In this document: in pieces, positions 8,463-18,506 of the stretch
How positions within the stretch are numbered: position 1 is the first letter of the stretch
How the letters are laid out: the number at the start of each line of letters is the position of its first letter
Origin: Cellvibrio sp. PSBB023
GTDB lineage: Bacteria > Pseudomonadota > Gammaproteobacteria > Pseudomonadales > Cellvibrionaceae
NCBI RefSeq assembly: GCF_002007605.1
Contig: NZ_CP019799.1
Span: forward strand, 3,636,001-3,700,000
DNA: 64,000 nucleotides
Reading direction: 5' to 3'
Program-made: the position numbers and the translations under genes
The notes under the pieces: generated by a model
What the model saw: only the letters and a program-made list of their open reading frames with translations
Database searches by the model: none
What the model was told of the DNA's origin: nothing

Positions 8463-10331
8463 TTATTTTGACGTTGAATAACCAGTAACTCGCAGATTGC
8501 TACATGAGTGTTTCTGAATTATCAAATTTTGTGTATTTTCAGGAACAACAAACTCTGTAATAAATTTTTCTGGAATGATTTTTAAATTCGCTTCTGGGGC
8601 GACACTTCTGCGAACATCATTACCAAAATCTGATGTAAAGAGAATTTCAAACGTGGCTGTAGGAGCAATAGCACATTCAATTCTAACCACAGACATATTA
8701 CGGATATCATATGATTCCTCAGTGCCTTCTATATCGTGTAGGTCATAACCTTTTGGGAAATAAGCGGTATAAAGTTTGCCGAATCCAGGAAAAGGAGTAT
8801 TACCAAGATTACGAGGGGTATTATTAGGGGCAAAATCTATAAATAACGTACCTGCGGAGTCTTTTAATAATGAGCTATTACGTAGAAATTTTTCTTTAGG
8901 TGCAGCTAAATTCGCGATAAATGAAGATCCAAATTGAGTATGACTAAGAACCCAATTTATTCCATTCACATACATACCACTAGTTGCGACTATATATTTA
9001 GCTTCTGTAAAACCGTTTGCGCTTGAAAGATCTTCTAGTGCAGATCGAGTCCATCCTTGTGCGTTTGTTAGCCAAAAATTGGGGATGAATACATATCTGT
9101 ACGCAAAAAAACTGGCAGAAATAAAAAGGCATAAAATACTAGCTATCGACGTGATGCGAAATAGATAATGCTTACCATTAATAAAATTAAATCCATAGCC
9201 AATCAAAATTGCCACTGGAATGGCCATCAGGTCGCCATAATAAGGTGCATTTCTGGTAACTTTTATTATGGGTAAAAAGCTAAGCACGCAACAAATTGCC
9301 AGTATGATGCCGATATAGCGCTTTTGGTAAATGGTTATAAATATGGTTGCAACAGCAATAGATAATGAGCAGACTCTCAAGCTGATTTCTTGCCAAGAGA
9401 GGGTGCTTAATTCTTGAGTCATATAATCAGGTATTATGCTGTTAGGTATCTGCAGCGCAAGTAAACCGTACCCAACTAGTTTATATAAGCCATCGCTTAA
9501 TGTTGGTGACTGCTCTATGCCCCCAGCAATTGCAGTTAAGCTACCGAGTTTTAAGTAGCGTGTATAGAAATATAAGACAATAAAGCTTAATAAAAGTAAT
9601 GCAAACCATTTTATTTTTAGAAGCGCTAATAATTGAGCTTTAACAGGGAAGAATGTTTTTTGATGTATTTGAGAGTCGTTGCTTATAATAAAATTGGTAG
9701 CAATTAATAAGCAAACGATTGGCCACACCACCGCACTTTCTTTTGTAAATACGGTAAAAAATATAGAGAGTGCAGCGGCAGATGCCCAAAAATACTGATA
9801 TTTTGATCCTAGCGTATCGATATAATTTTTAATAAATAAAAGAGATGAGGTTGCAAAAAAAACGAGAAGAACGCTAAACGATAGTCCGTATTCATATAAA
9901 CCAAAAAAGAGTGCAGGTGAAAACATTAACCATGATGTTGCAACAATACTTGTAAGCGGAGAAAAACCAAGCCTTTTAACAAGGCTTATAAACATCATTG
10001 CGGTGCCAATGAAAATAATAACTGAAGTTATTCGCAACCAAAAACTGCTAACACCAAATATAGCCTTCACTGAACTAATGTATATTTCATTGAATACAGG
10101 ACGATGAAAACCTAGCAATCTATATTGTTCATGATAATCGGGATTGCTCGTGCTATAGAAAACTCTAATGGCATCCCGTATGGAGTGAATTTGAGTATCA
10201 TCCATCATATGCATAAGCGCATCTCCAGAGAATGGCTCAAATACAGTCCACCCATATAGAATAATGACAGCTGTTATGATAACTAGACGCGCAACCCACC
10301 AAGCCATATGTTGATGTTTGTTTTTTTTCAT
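8463..10331 (-). CDS. Polytopic membrane protein, GT-C glycosyltransferase-like
   Basis: A 622-residue protein with one N-terminal helix, an acidic/histidine loop (SGDALMHMMDD, then HEQYRLLGFHRPVF), about ten further hydrophobic segments to residue ~420, and a ~200-residue periplasmic C-terminal domain. This architecture is that of PMT/GT-C enzymes that use polyprenyl-phosphate sugars, but no family is assigned with certainty. I use the ATG at 10331 because the only longer start is a TTG at 10343 with no ribosome-binding site. It lies 71 bp downstream of the lipoprotein gene. It may add a side-branch sugar to the exported glycan. Confidence 0.6.
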   Translation of the reverse strand: MKKNKHQHMAWWVARLVIITAVIILYGWTVFEPFSGDALMHMMDDTQIHSIRDAIRVFYSTSNPDYHEQYRLLGFHRPVFNEIYISSVKAIFGVSSFWLRITSVIIFIGTAMMFISLVKRLGFSPLTSIVATSWLMFSPALFFGLYEYGLSFSVLLVFFATSSLLFIKNYIDTLGSKYQYFWASAAALSIFFTVFTKESAVVWPIVCLLIATNFIISNDSQIHQKTFFPVKAQLLALLKIKWFALLLLSFIVLYFYTRYLKLGSLTAIAGGIEQSPTLSDGLYKLVGYGLLALQIPNSIIPDYMTQELSTLSWQEISLRVCSLSIAVATIFITIYQKRYIGIILAICCVLSFLPIIKVTRNAPYYGDLMAIPVAILIGYGFNFINGKHYLFRITSIASILCLFISASFFAYRYVFIPNFWLTNAQGWTRSALEDLSSANGFTEAKYIVATSGMYVNGINWVLSHTQFGSSFIANLAAPKEKFLRNSSLLKDSAGTLFIDFAPNNTPRNLGNTPFPGFGKLYTAYFPKGYDLHDIEGTEESYDIRNMSVVRIECAIAPTATFEILFTSDFGNDVRRSVAPEANLKIIPEKFITEFVVPENTQNLIIQKHSCSNLRVTGYSTSK

Positions 10332-10402
10332 GCAGTAGCTCAATATTTTAAGAGAGTTTCAAGTAAGGTTTGATGATATATTAAGTTATTAGCGTAAATA
10401 AT

Positions 10403-10849
10403 TTATTGGCTATCCTCAACTCTAAAGATGCCTACATCTATTGAACCTTGATTGCTTTGTAGCTGAATAACTACCCTTTTATCTCCAGGAGACAAAATTT
10501 GCTCTGCGGCGATGGATGCTGTTATTAAACTACCATCTACTGTCGTAATTAATGCAGGTTTGCCATCAAATAAAACTTTTGCTTCATTCAAATTTTCTGT
10601 CATGGATAGGCGCATCCAAAGCCCCATGCCTTGATCTGCTTGAATGTTTGGGTTCACCCCTGCTTTAGTTGACTGTGGCCCCCAATCAATTACCTCGTTA
10701 ACTGTTAACTCTCGTTTGGAAGGTGTTTCCGTCATCCTTGCATCGGATTTTAGCTTGCTATTGTCTACAGCTTTAGAGTCTTTTGTCGGAACCTCTTGGC
10801 TACATGACAACAGCCCCAAAAGTGCAATAAAAATGTAATGTGTTTTCAT
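10403..10849 (-). CDS. Small predicted lipoprotein of unknown function
   Basis: A 148-residue protein with a lipoprotein signal: MKTHYIFIALLGLLSC, where Cys16 in the LLSC lipobox would be acylated. After a ~40-residue hydrophilic linker comes a ~90-residue domain with alternating beta-like pattern (VLFDGKPALITTVDGSLITASI). I do not recognise the family. Its ATG overlaps the stop of the upstream acyltransferase gene (ATGA), so the two are coupled. Position +2 is Ser, consistent with outer-membrane sorting. It may assist the membrane glycosyltransferase or acyltransferase; this is guesswork from context. Confidence 0.65.
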   Translation of the reverse strand: MKTHYIFIALLGLLSCSQEVPTKDSKAVDNSKLKSDARMTETPSKRELTVNEVIDWGPQSTKAGVNPNIQADQGMGLWMRLSMTENLNEAKVLFDGKPALITTVDGSLITASIAAEQILSPGDKRVVIQLQSNQGSIDVGIFRVEDSQ

Positions 10850-11922
10850 AATCTACTTTTGTCGTTAGAGAGTGATTTATCGGATTGATCTTTGTTTCTA
10901 AGTTTTATTTTTTGCTTGAAAGAAAGAGCAGGTTTCTCTATTAAATTCCAGGATAAATAACCAATTGGTATGGTTAAAAGCAAGCTAATAATGAAATTCT
11001 TCCATGGTGTCATTTCAGGGGAAATTGCAACGATAAGTTGTTGTATTGGCCATCCCCATAAGTAAATCCCATAAGATGGGTCTCCATATTTTTCAATATT
11101 CAGATGAGGCGTTTGATAAGCAAACCAGAAACAAAAATAGGCTACTGATATGGCGAGCAGATAAAAATAACTATCGGTTAACCTGCTTATATAAGTCAAG
11201 AAAATAAGAGCCAGTAATATTTTTAAATTAATTTGAATTTTATCTTTATATAACTGAGCTATGATTCCGAGGCAAAAATAGCCAGCGACTTTCACCCATC
11301 CGCTGTGCAGGGGAAGCAGCTGCGGATTAGTTTGTGCTGCAATAAAAAATCCTATAAACAATAAGGTGCATAAAATTCTATAATTTAATATGCCGAAAAT
11401 ACCAAGCAGTGCAACTAGAGCGTACATTCGCATTTCTGCAGAAAGCGTCCATAGAGATCCATTCATAGACGTCATTTTGTGGTCTTCAAATACCCCTGGC
11501 AGTGTCCAGGCCATATTTGATGAGAATGACAAGTTTTTTATTACATACTTATAGGTGTCACTATGTTTGTAGTATTCATTTGTATTGAGGTTGGTCACCA
11601 GTGGACCTATGATAAATGAACATACTAACAGCAACACAAAAAGTGCAGGAACAATCCGCAATAACCTTGCTGTCATATAATCAACAATGTCATTCCTTTT
11701 TAAAAAGCTGCCCGATACCATAAATCCACTTATTACAAAAAACATAGATACAGCTAAATCCCCGCTATATCTTCCCCAGTTATAGTGTAAAAAAATATCT
11801 TTAACGCCTGCATCCAGGGTTAATGCAAAACTGTGCCCATAAATCACCATGCACGCTGCTATTATTCGCAACAGAAGGAAGTTGTCTTGTTTTCGGTTTT
11901 CATAATATCCAATTGAAGGCAT
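10846..11922 (-). CDS. Acyltransferase 3 family (OafA-like) O-acyltransferase
   Basis: A 358-residue integral membrane protein with about ten helices. It opens with the family block LLRIIAACMVIYGHSF, where His30 is the expected catalytic residue, and later has SLWTLSAEMRMY and the WGWPIQQ segment near the end. Family members move acetyl or other acyl groups from the cytosol onto periplasmic glycans such as O-antigen. A good AGGAT site precedes the ATG. It is the first gene of a three-gene group with the lipoprotein and GT-C-like gene. The acyl group and acceptor are unknown. Confidence 0.9.
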   Translation of the reverse strand: MPSIGYYENRKQDNFLLLRIIAACMVIYGHSFALTLDAGVKDIFLHYNWGRYSGDLAVSMFFVISGFMVSGSFLKRNDIVDYMTARLLRIVPALFVLLLVCSFIIGPLVTNLNTNEYYKHSDTYKYVIKNLSFSSNMAWTLPGVFEDHKMTSMNGSLWTLSAEMRMYALVALLGIFGILNYRILCTLLFIGFFIAAQTNPQLLPLHSGWVKVAGYFCLGIIAQLYKDKIQINLKILLALIFLTYISRLTDSYFYLLAISVAYFCFWFAYQTPHLNIEKYGDPSYGIYLWGWPIQQLIVAISPEMTPWKNFIISLLLTIPIGYLSWNLIEKPALSFKQKIKLRNKDQSDKSLSNDKSRL

Positions 11923-12015
11923 AGCGATCCTAAATACTCGGTAGTTTTTTTCGTAGAATAACGATATAAAATATTTATCTCGCTGTTTTTATAATCACTA
12001 TAATTTTTTGGCGAG

Positions 12016-12714
12016 TTAAAATTGCAACGGTATTTCAGTTTGAGCTCTATTGAAATCTTCAGGTATTCCAATATCGATAAAAAAATCACCCGATTTACAG
12101 GCGTATAAATTCGTTGCAACCAGTTTTTGTATTACCGCTGTTTCGAACGCAAATGGTGGCGGTACATTAATGCACTTAAAAAGTGTCGCAGGAATATCAT
12201 ATATTCCTGCATTGATAAAACCCGGTGCAGAAGTAGATTTCTCACCAAAACTGGTTACCAGACCCGAGTGCTCTTCAAATGTAATGGCACCATAGCGGCC
12301 TGCATTTTCGACATGCTTTACTACAATCCCAACACCGTCAGGCTTGTCATGGTTGCGCGCACGTAGATCGCTGAGATTGGCATGGCACAAGCTGTCCCCG
12401 TTCAATACAAACAGGCGATCAGATACTGCTTGTTGCAATGCAAGTTTTATCGCTCCACCCGTACCCAATGGTTCGGTTTCTTCTGCGTAAACAATAGGCA
12501 TACCTTGATATTCCGAACCAAAGTAATCCCGGATCATCTGTGCTTTGTAGCCGACGGATAAAATAAACCGCGTTACGCCGCTGCGTATTAAATAGTCCAG
12601 TTGCCACGCAAGAAAGGGTTTTCCTGCTACTGGAGCCATAGGTTTAGGCAAGTCTGGCACCGCTTCACGTAAGCGAGTGCCAAAACCTCCAGCAAGAATA
12701 ATTGCTTCGTACAC
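12016..12714 (-). CDS. hddC: D-glycero-D-manno-heptose 1-phosphate guanylyltransferase-like nucleotidyltransferase
   Basis: A 232-residue nucleotidyltransferase: AIILAGGFGTRLR, LPKPMAPVAGKPFL and NGDS metal site, close to HddC/RmlA-type enzymes. Following gmhA and hddA, it most likely makes GDP-D-glycero-D-manno-heptose. I choose the GTG at 12714, giving V/M-YEAIILAGG, because it begins four bases after the gmhA stop; the longer frame needs a TTG at 12747 inside gmhA. It is the last gene of this run, with 93 bp before the acyltransferase start. The specificity rests on neighbourhood plus motif pattern. Confidence 0.82.
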   Translation of the reverse strand: MYEAIILAGGFGTRLREAVPDLPKPMAPVAGKPFLAWQLDYLIRSGVTRFILSVGYKAQMIRDYFGSEYQGMPIVYAEETEPLGTGGAIKLALQQAVSDRLFVLNGDSLCHANLSDLRARNHDKPDGVGIVVKHVENAGRYGAITFEEHSGLVTSFGEKSTSAPGFINAGIYDIPATLFKCINVPPPFAFETAVIQKLVATNLYACKSGDFFIDIGIPEDFNRAQTEIPLQF

Positions 12715-12718
12715 GATA

Positions 12719-13300
12719 TTAATTTCTCGGAAACATAGCGGCTTCAACTAAACCGCAAATGATGTGACCAATGGCAATATGGCCTTCTTGAATTTTTGGC
12801 GTTTCTTTCGATGGCATACGCAAGGTGATATCGCACATGTCGGCCATCTTGCCACCCATTAATCCTGTGAATCCGATGGTTTTGAGTTTGAGTTGCTGTG
12901 CTTCTTGAAAGGCTGCAATTACGTTAGCTGAATTGCCAGAAGTGGATATCCCAATAAATACATCACCTTCTCTGCCTAGTGCTTGGACTTGTCTCGAGAA
13001 TAAACGCTCATAGCCATAATCATTTCCAATGGCGGTTAATATTGAGGTATCGGTTGTTAATGCAATTGACGCGAGGCCAGGGCGATCATAATGAAAGCGG
13101 CTGACAAATTCCCCGGCGATATGCTGGGCATCTGCTGCTGATCCACCATTACCCGCGATCAGCACCTTTCCTCCATTGCGCAGTGTTTCAACAATGGTTT
13201 CTGCACAACTCACAACTTGATTTAAGAGTGCTTTGTCTGCTTGGATGTCTGCAATCAATGTTGCTAATTTGGATAATTCATTTTCGATAAAATTAATCAT
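12719..13300 (-). CDS. gmhA: Sedoheptulose-7-phosphate isomerase
   Basis: A 193-residue SIS-domain protein. Clear family motifs: [33 protein letters not shown] and [14 protein letters not shown] near the C-terminus, where Glu and His are catalytic in GmhA. It converts sedoheptulose 7-phosphate to D-glycero-D-manno-heptose 7-phosphate in the cytosol. The ATG at 13300 has a good GGAGAG site and overlaps the hddA stop (ATGA); a TTG at 13312 is rejected. It works upstream of HddA and HddC encoded on either side. Confidence 0.95.
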   Translation of the reverse strand: MINFIENELSKLATLIADIQADKALLNQVVSCAETIVETLRNGGKVLIAGNGGSAADAQHIAGEFVSRFHYDRPGLASIALTTDTSILTAIGNDYGYERLFSRQVQALGREGDVFIGISTSGNSANVIAAFQEAQQLKLKTIGFTGLMGGKMADMCDITLRMPSKETPKIQEGHIAIGHIICGLVEAAMFPRN

Positions 13301-14346
13301 ATTACTCTCCAAGAGTGTGCGCCATGTTCAACAAAAACTGCTGTCATAACCTGGCCGTTAAAAGTTTCTAGGGTACGTATCACATTGGGACGTTTGGCTG
13401 GATCTACTAAAAACATCATAAATCCACCACCTCCAGCGCCAGAGACTTTACCGGCAACTGCTCCAGCATTTATGGCAGCGTTGTAAATGGTTTCTATGCT
13501 TGAATTGCTGATGCTACTGGCCATCTTCTTTTTGGCTTCCCAGGAGGAGCGCAGCGATTGGGCTAAATTCTCAAAATTCCCTTGAAGAATTGCTTCTTTC
13601 ATTTTCTGTGCTTCTGCTTTTACATCATGCAATGCGTTAAGTGCATCATTGTTGCGATCAACTACGTTGTTTGTCTGCTCTTTAATGATATTAGCGGACT
13701 CACGTGAAACTCCGGTGTAGAACAGTACAAGTGATGACTCCAGTTCAGCCAGATGATTAGCCTTGACGCGCAAGGGGTTAACAATGACACGGTCGTTGTA
13801 GAATTCCATAAAATTAAAACCACCAAAGGCGGCTGCGTATTGATCCTGTTTTCCTCCCGCCAGCTTCAGGTCAACGCGTTCTATTTCGTATGCAAGTTTG
13901 GCTATGTCATATTCGCCAAGTGGAAGTGCAAGATATTCAACAAAGGCCTGTACCATGGCTACAACCATAGTTGATGATGAGCCAAGACCCGAGCCGGGAG
14001 GTGCTTCGCTGTGCGTAACTAAAGATATTGGTAGAGGTTGCCCATCCAAAAAATCCGACACTATTCTGTTATAGACGCCAGCATGTAGTCCGAGGCCAGA
14101 GGTAGCTTGAACGCTTGCAGTGGCTTCACCTTTCCATTCAGCACCTATATCTGCCGCGATAAACTCTACGCCATCCTTACAGTGTGATAGAGTTGCATAA
14201 GCATATTTATCAATGGTGGCATTTAACACACATCCTCCAAATTCATCTGAATAGGGGGAGACATCGGTGCCACCACCCGCGAGCCCTAACCTTAAAGGTG
14301 CTCTGGCGCGTACTTTTCCACTTAGCTTTGCAATATTTAAATACAT
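13297..14346 (-). CDS. hddA: D-glycero-D-manno-heptose 7-phosphate kinase (GHMP family)
   Basis: A 349-residue GHMP kinase: [18 protein letters not shown] near the N-terminus, the ATP loop [15 protein letters not shown] and the C-terminal [13 protein letters not shown]. This pattern matches HddA, which phosphorylates heptose 7-phosphate at C1 in the GDP-heptose pathway used for S-layer and O-antigen heptose. It lies 8 bp after the large glycosyltransferase gene and overlaps gmhA. The C7 phosphatase GmhB, needed between HddA and HddC, is not seen in this window. Confidence 0.93.
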   Translation of the reverse strand: MYLNIAKLSGKVRARAPLRLGLAGGGTDVSPYSDEFGGCVLNATIDKYAYATLSHCKDGVEFIAADIGAEWKGEATASVQATSGLGLHAGVYNRIVSDFLDGQPLPISLVTHSEAPPGSGLGSSSTMVVAMVQAFVEYLALPLGEYDIAKLAYEIERVDLKLAGGKQDQYAAAFGGFNFMEFYNDRVIVNPLRVKANHLAELESSLVLFYTGVSRESANIIKEQTNNVVDRNNDALNALHDVKAEAQKMKEAILQGNFENLAQSLRSSWEAKKKMASSISNSSIETIYNAAINAGAVAGKVSGAGGGGFMMFLVDPAKRPNVIRTLETFNGQVMTAVFVEHGAHSWRVI

Positions 14347-14354
14347 GACTATTT

Positions 14355-17300
14355 CTAATTTTCGTTGGTTGTGTTGAGTTGTAATGCTTGACCGAGCATG
14401 TTTTCCATTGCTTTTTCAGAGAAGCGATTCAGGACAAATGTCGCGCCGTTGTGCGACGTTTTGAGCCATTCATCGTTATCTTTCAGGAGTGTACATACGT
14501 ATCCTGCAAAGGCCGAGGCATCTGAGGTCACCGGTATTAGTTTATCAAGTTCAGCCAATCCTTGCGCGCCAATTTCTGTTGTTACTAATGGAGTTCCATA
14601 GGCCATGGCTTCAATTACTTTATTTTTTATGCCTGCGCCATAACGCAGGGGAACTACGGCAACACGTGCTGTTAAGTAGTAGTGCAGCAGTTGTTCATCG
14701 GTAACATACCCAGTAACAATAATATTTTCGGCAGCTAAGGCTTTTACATCATCGGATGGATTGGAGCCAATTAAGTACACCATAATATCCGGAATGGTTT
14801 GGCGTACGATAGGTAGTATCTCATTGATGAACCATTTTGCCGCATCTGCGTTTGGAGGATGCCCAAAGCCTGCGACAAAAATAATAACATTATCCGCTAT
14901 TGCCGAGCGCTTCAAATACTCCGAGGCTTGGCCGTAAGTGTATGGGGAGATAGTTTGTGCATTAATATCTGCGTAATTTTGATTGATAAAGCTAGTTTCT
15001 TCATCTGATGGATAAAGTACGATGTCGACAGACTTCCAGATGCTGCTTTCCATTTGCAAGTAGCGCTCAGCATCTTTAAGCAAGCTATCATTATTGGTTA
15101 TCTCGGCTTCATTTTTAATTCTGGCAAAATGTAGATCGTGACCATAATACGCAACTCTGATATCGGGAAATTTTGCAAGGACTTCAAGATAGTTGATGCT
15201 TATATGAGGTCTGCTTAACAATACTTGAGTTATTGCGCCTTCTGAGGATTTAATCCATTGTTCAAATTTTCCAGTGTATTCGTGGCCATAAAGAACCTCC
15301 ACGCCAAGTTGCTGTAATTGTGGAGTGTATGTTGGGTCATACCAAAGATTGTCTGGCCAAAATTTTACATTGCATCCCATGCGTAGCAATGATTTTATAA
15401 ATGCAACCATAGTGCGCGAGCCAGCATCTCTGTCTGGTTGCGGGACATAATGATCAACAATGACAACGCAAGGTTTTCGCAGCGATTTATCCCGAGCGCT
15501 GAAAACAAGCTCTGCATTTTTGGGGTGTGTGTTAAGTACATTCTGCCATTTTTCGAGAAATTTCGTTTGATTGGCAACTTGATAGGATTTGACTCCTGTG
15601 CCGTGTACATCTGTTCCATTCGATACTCCTTCATAATGGACTACTATCGATGCAGGCTGATAGTAAAGCTTAAGGCCCGCTGCTCTCACTTTGAAGGCAA
15701 GATCAGAATCTTCGCAATATGCAGGTACATAGCGTTCATCAAACAAGCCAAGTTCAATGAAAAGACTCTTTTTGATAAGCAGCGATGCACCCGATGAATA
15801 ATCCGCTTCTTTTATATAATTGAACTCCGGTAAGCTTGGGTCTTGTAGTCTTCCATAATTCCAGGCGGAGCCATCCCTCCATAATATGCCTCCCGCTTCT
15901 TGCAGTCTGCCATCTGGATATACAAGTTTCGATCCAACCATGCCGCAGTCATTATGGCGATTGAATACGTCCAGCATGGTATCCAGCCAGCCTTCCGTTA
16001 CTTCTGTGTCGTTGTTTAGTAAATAAATGTATTCGCCATTTGCAAGGGATGTTGCTCGATTGCATGATCGTACAAAGCCAAGATTTACAGGATTTACTTC
16101 ATAGCGAAGCCCTTTTACCTGTTGTAGCCTATGGATCTCATGGTCTGGCGACCTATCCTCCAGTACAATAACTTCGATTGATGCCTTCGGCTTGTATTTG
16201 GCGATGGATTTTAGGCATGTCAGCGTGATGGGCAGATTGCCATAACTAGGAATGACAATTGAAACTAATGGTTTTTCTATGCATGGCAATTCCAGTGACT
16301 CTAGAGTTGCTTGAATATCGTCAGGTGAAACAACACCGTCTGTTTTGATTGCCAGCGTTTTTGGATTTACTCGTCTTTTCCAAATTTCATAATGGACAAC
16401 CCCTTCAAAAAGCGGTCCCGCAATACGATATGCGCAAGTGGCTAAAAAATCTTTAGTGCGCTTATTGAGTGGTAATTTCTTATAAGTATTTCGGCCAAAT
16501 TTTTGTATATGAGGGCGAAGAGAGTTGGCAACCACATCAGTTTCCATGCGAAACAATCTTCCCAGAAAGCGCAGAGGCTTTGTCACTCTCCAAGAGCGCG
16601 ATCGAATAATTCTTTGGTAGTCATGAGTTTTGGTTGCCAATTCAGTTGTGATTTTCGAGAGTGACATTGTAGTGCTATCTAAATTTGCTTTTATATCATT
16701 TTTCTCTGCAAGCGATTGCAGTAATGATTCGTTTAATTCTCTTAGTTTCAGTGCCATCTCTGCTAATTCTTTAGCCTGTGCGGAATTACAATTTTTGTGG
16801 TGCTCAATTTGAATCTGTAGCTCGTTAATTTGCTGATTGGCAACGGAAAGATATTGGTTGTTTTTGGCAGTCAATATGTTTTCTTCTGCAAGCAAATTTA
16901 AGCGATGTAAATCCAGATTAAGTTTGTTTAGTTCTTGGGATTTTTCTTCATCAGCTTTTCTAAGCGCAAATAGTTCTTCGTCAAGCCGGCGAGCCCACTT
17001 TATTTTATCTTCAAGCTCGGAGTGCAATTGGTTAATACGTTGGTTGGCAATAATCAGGTTTTGATCATTGTTTTTGGCCCATAAAGTACGCTCTTCTACT
17101 AGTAAAAGAGTACGATTTAATTCGAGAGATAATGCTTGTATGTCCTGAGATTTTTTTTCATTTTCTAGTCGTATAGCTGTTGTCTCTGTTATGAGATTTC
17201 GAATATGCGAAGATTTATCTTCTAGTTCTGACTTTATTTTTCGTAAATAATCACGACTTTCTTCCAGATCACTATTTAAATTTTTTGCCCAGTTGGTACG

Positions 17301-18506
17301 CTCATCAAGCATAGCTCTAAGTCTTGTCAGTTCGAAGTTGAGACTTTCATTTTCAGCAGATTTTGCCTGTAATGCACTGTTTTTTAGTGCAACCTCTTTG
17401 GTGTTTTGGTCAAGTAACAATTTGGTTTTATTTATCTCATCTTCTTGCAAATTTAATTCTTTCAGAAGATCTGCATTAAATTGGCGTTCTTTTTCCAATG
17501 AGTCGTTTAATTGCAGCGCCCAAGAAGAGCGTTCTTCAAATTCTTCTTGTAAAGTTTTCAGTTGTGTGTTTCTAGTGTTGAGTTCTTCGTCAAGACCGCA
17601 AGCCCATTTTTTTGCCTTTTCTGTTTCATTAATCTGTGTTGTTATTATACTTTCATGAATGATGCTGGCTTGATTTGCAATATGGGCCAGTATTTTTATT
17701 TTGTGATTTGAATCGTTTATTTCTACGATTGAGTAGATTTCTCGTGATGGAATAGAGATTCTGCTTATTTCAGAGAAAGACTTATAATCAAGAGCGACAA
17801 CCACAGCTGATGCCTGGCCAGTATTTTCGACATTTCTTGATCTGCTTAGTCCAACAAATAAAACGCCATTGCGATAATAGATTCCTCGTGTATATCCATC
17901 GAGCTTTATACGACGATAGATTTTTCCATCTTCGTTAAATTCTATGACTTCATTTGTTTCAGAGTTGGCAACCAGTAGGTTATTGCCTATAGCATATGGA
18001 GAGTGTGGCTGCGATAATCCAGTAATAATAGGTTGCATTGTGGCAAGGTCATATATTATTCCTTTGTTCGCACTATTGTTTTTATATTCTCGATGCGCGG
18101 TGAAGGTGCCAAAAGCAGAAGCAATAACTTTGTTATTCCATACCGCAACACAATTTAAGTGGGATGAATCATTGTCGCCTGGCAGCATCCATTTTTGTTT
18201 TAGACGTAGAGTATCATCAAGCTGAATAACTTCATTCGTTGTTGTACTTACTAGGTAATAAAAGCTTTCATGGATGAGTACATCATGAATGTCATCAAAT
18301 TTAATTGTTGATTGCAAGATTTCAGAATAGTCATCCGAGTAAATTGCAATACTTGCAGGTTGTAGTCCGCGGATTAGCTTTCCTTCTGTGTAACAAAGAC
18401 CTGTAGTATTTAAGGAGTCTAATTTTTGGGGTGTTTCATTGTGAACGAAGTAAATGCCGCCATTATTGGGACATGAAACAAATAAATCTGTGAATAAATT
18501 TTTCAT
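14355..18506 (-). CDS. Giant glycosyltransferase: beta-propeller-like domain, long coiled coil, GT2 and GT4 domains
   Basis: A 1383-residue protein in four parts. Residues 1-~285 are a repeated beta-strand domain resembling the DUF4915/TIGR03032 propeller. Residues ~290-635 are a charged coiled coil with recurring ERTxWAxxLxxxL modules. Residues ~745-960 are a GT2 of the rhamnosyltransferase type ([26 protein letters not shown]). Residues ~1030-1370 are a GT-B/GT4 domain ending [11 protein letters not shown]. No membrane segment or signal is visible, so it is cytosolic. Its ATG overlaps the wzt stop by one base (TAATG). It likely polymerises the ABC-exported glycan, and the coiled coil may set chain length, as in WbdD-type rulers; the latter is inference. 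Confidence 0.85.
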   Translation of the reverse strand: MKNLFTDLFVSCPNNGGIYFVHNETPQKLDSLNTTGLCYTEGKLIRGLQPASIAIYSDDYSEILQSTIKFDDIHDVLIHESFYYLVSTTTNEVIQLDDTLRLKQKWMLPGDNDSSHLNCVAVWNNKVIASAFGTFTAHREYKNNSANKGIIYDLATMQPIITGLSQPHSPYAIGNNLLVANSETNEVIEFNEDGKIYRRIKLDGYTRGIYYRNGVLFVGLSRSRNVENTGQASAVVVALDYKSFSEISRISIPSREIYSIVEINDSNHKIKILAHIANQASIIHESIITTQINETEKAKKWACGLDEELNTRNTQLKTLQEEFEERSSWALQLNDSLEKERQFNADLLKELNLQEDEINKTKLLLDQNTKEVALKNSALQAKSAENESLNFELTRLRAMLDERTNWAKNLNSDLEESRDYLRKIKSELEDKSSHIRNLITETTAIRLENEKKSQDIQALSLELNRTLLLVEERTLWAKNNDQNLIIANQRINQLHSELEDKIKWARRLDEELFALRKADEEKSQELNKLNLDLHRLNLLAEENILTAKNNQYLSVANQQINELQIQIEHHKNCNSAQAKELAEMALKLRELNESLLQSLAEKNDIKANLDSTTMSLSKITTELATKTHDYQRIIRSRSWRVTKPLRFLGRLFRMETDVVANSLRPHIQKFGRNTYKKLPLNKRTKDFLATCAYRIAGPLFEGVVHYEIWKRRVNPKTLAIKTDGVVSPDDIQATLESLELPCIEKPLVSIVIPSYGNLPITLTCLKSIAKYKPKASIEVIVLEDRSPDHEIHRLQQVKGLRYEVNPVNLGFVRSCNRATSLANGEYIYLLNNDTEVTEGWLDTMLDVFNRHNDCGMVGSKLVYPDGRLQEAGGILWRDGSAWNYGRLQDPSLPEFNYIKEADYSSGASLLIKKSLFIELGLFDERYVPAYCEDSDLAFKVRAAGLKLYYQPASIVVHYEGVSNGTDVHGTGVKSYQVANQTKFLEKWQNVLNTHPKNAELVFSARDKSLRKPCVVIVDHYVPQPDRDAGSRTMVAFIKSLLRMGCNVKFWPDNLWYDPTYTPQLQQLGVEVLYGHEYTGKFEQWIKSSEGAITQVLLSRPHISINYLEVLAKFPDIRVAYYGHDLHFARIKNEAEITNNDSLLKDAERYLQMESSIWKSVDIVLYPSDEETSFINQNYADINAQTISPYTYGQASEYLKRSAIADNVIIFVAGFGHPPNADAAKWFINEILPIVRQTIPDIMVYLIGSNPSDDVKALAAENIIVTGYVTDEQLLHYYLTARVAVVPLRYGAGIKNKVIEAMAYGTPLVTTEIGAQGLAELDKLIPVTSDASAFAGYVCTLLKDNDEWLKTSHNGATFVLNRFSEKAMENMLGQALQLNTTNEN

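Noticed and set aside
11862..12119. Open frame of 85 codons on the minus strand between hddC and the acyltransferase
   Set aside because: It overlaps both genes in another frame and has a low-complexity AT-driven sequence.
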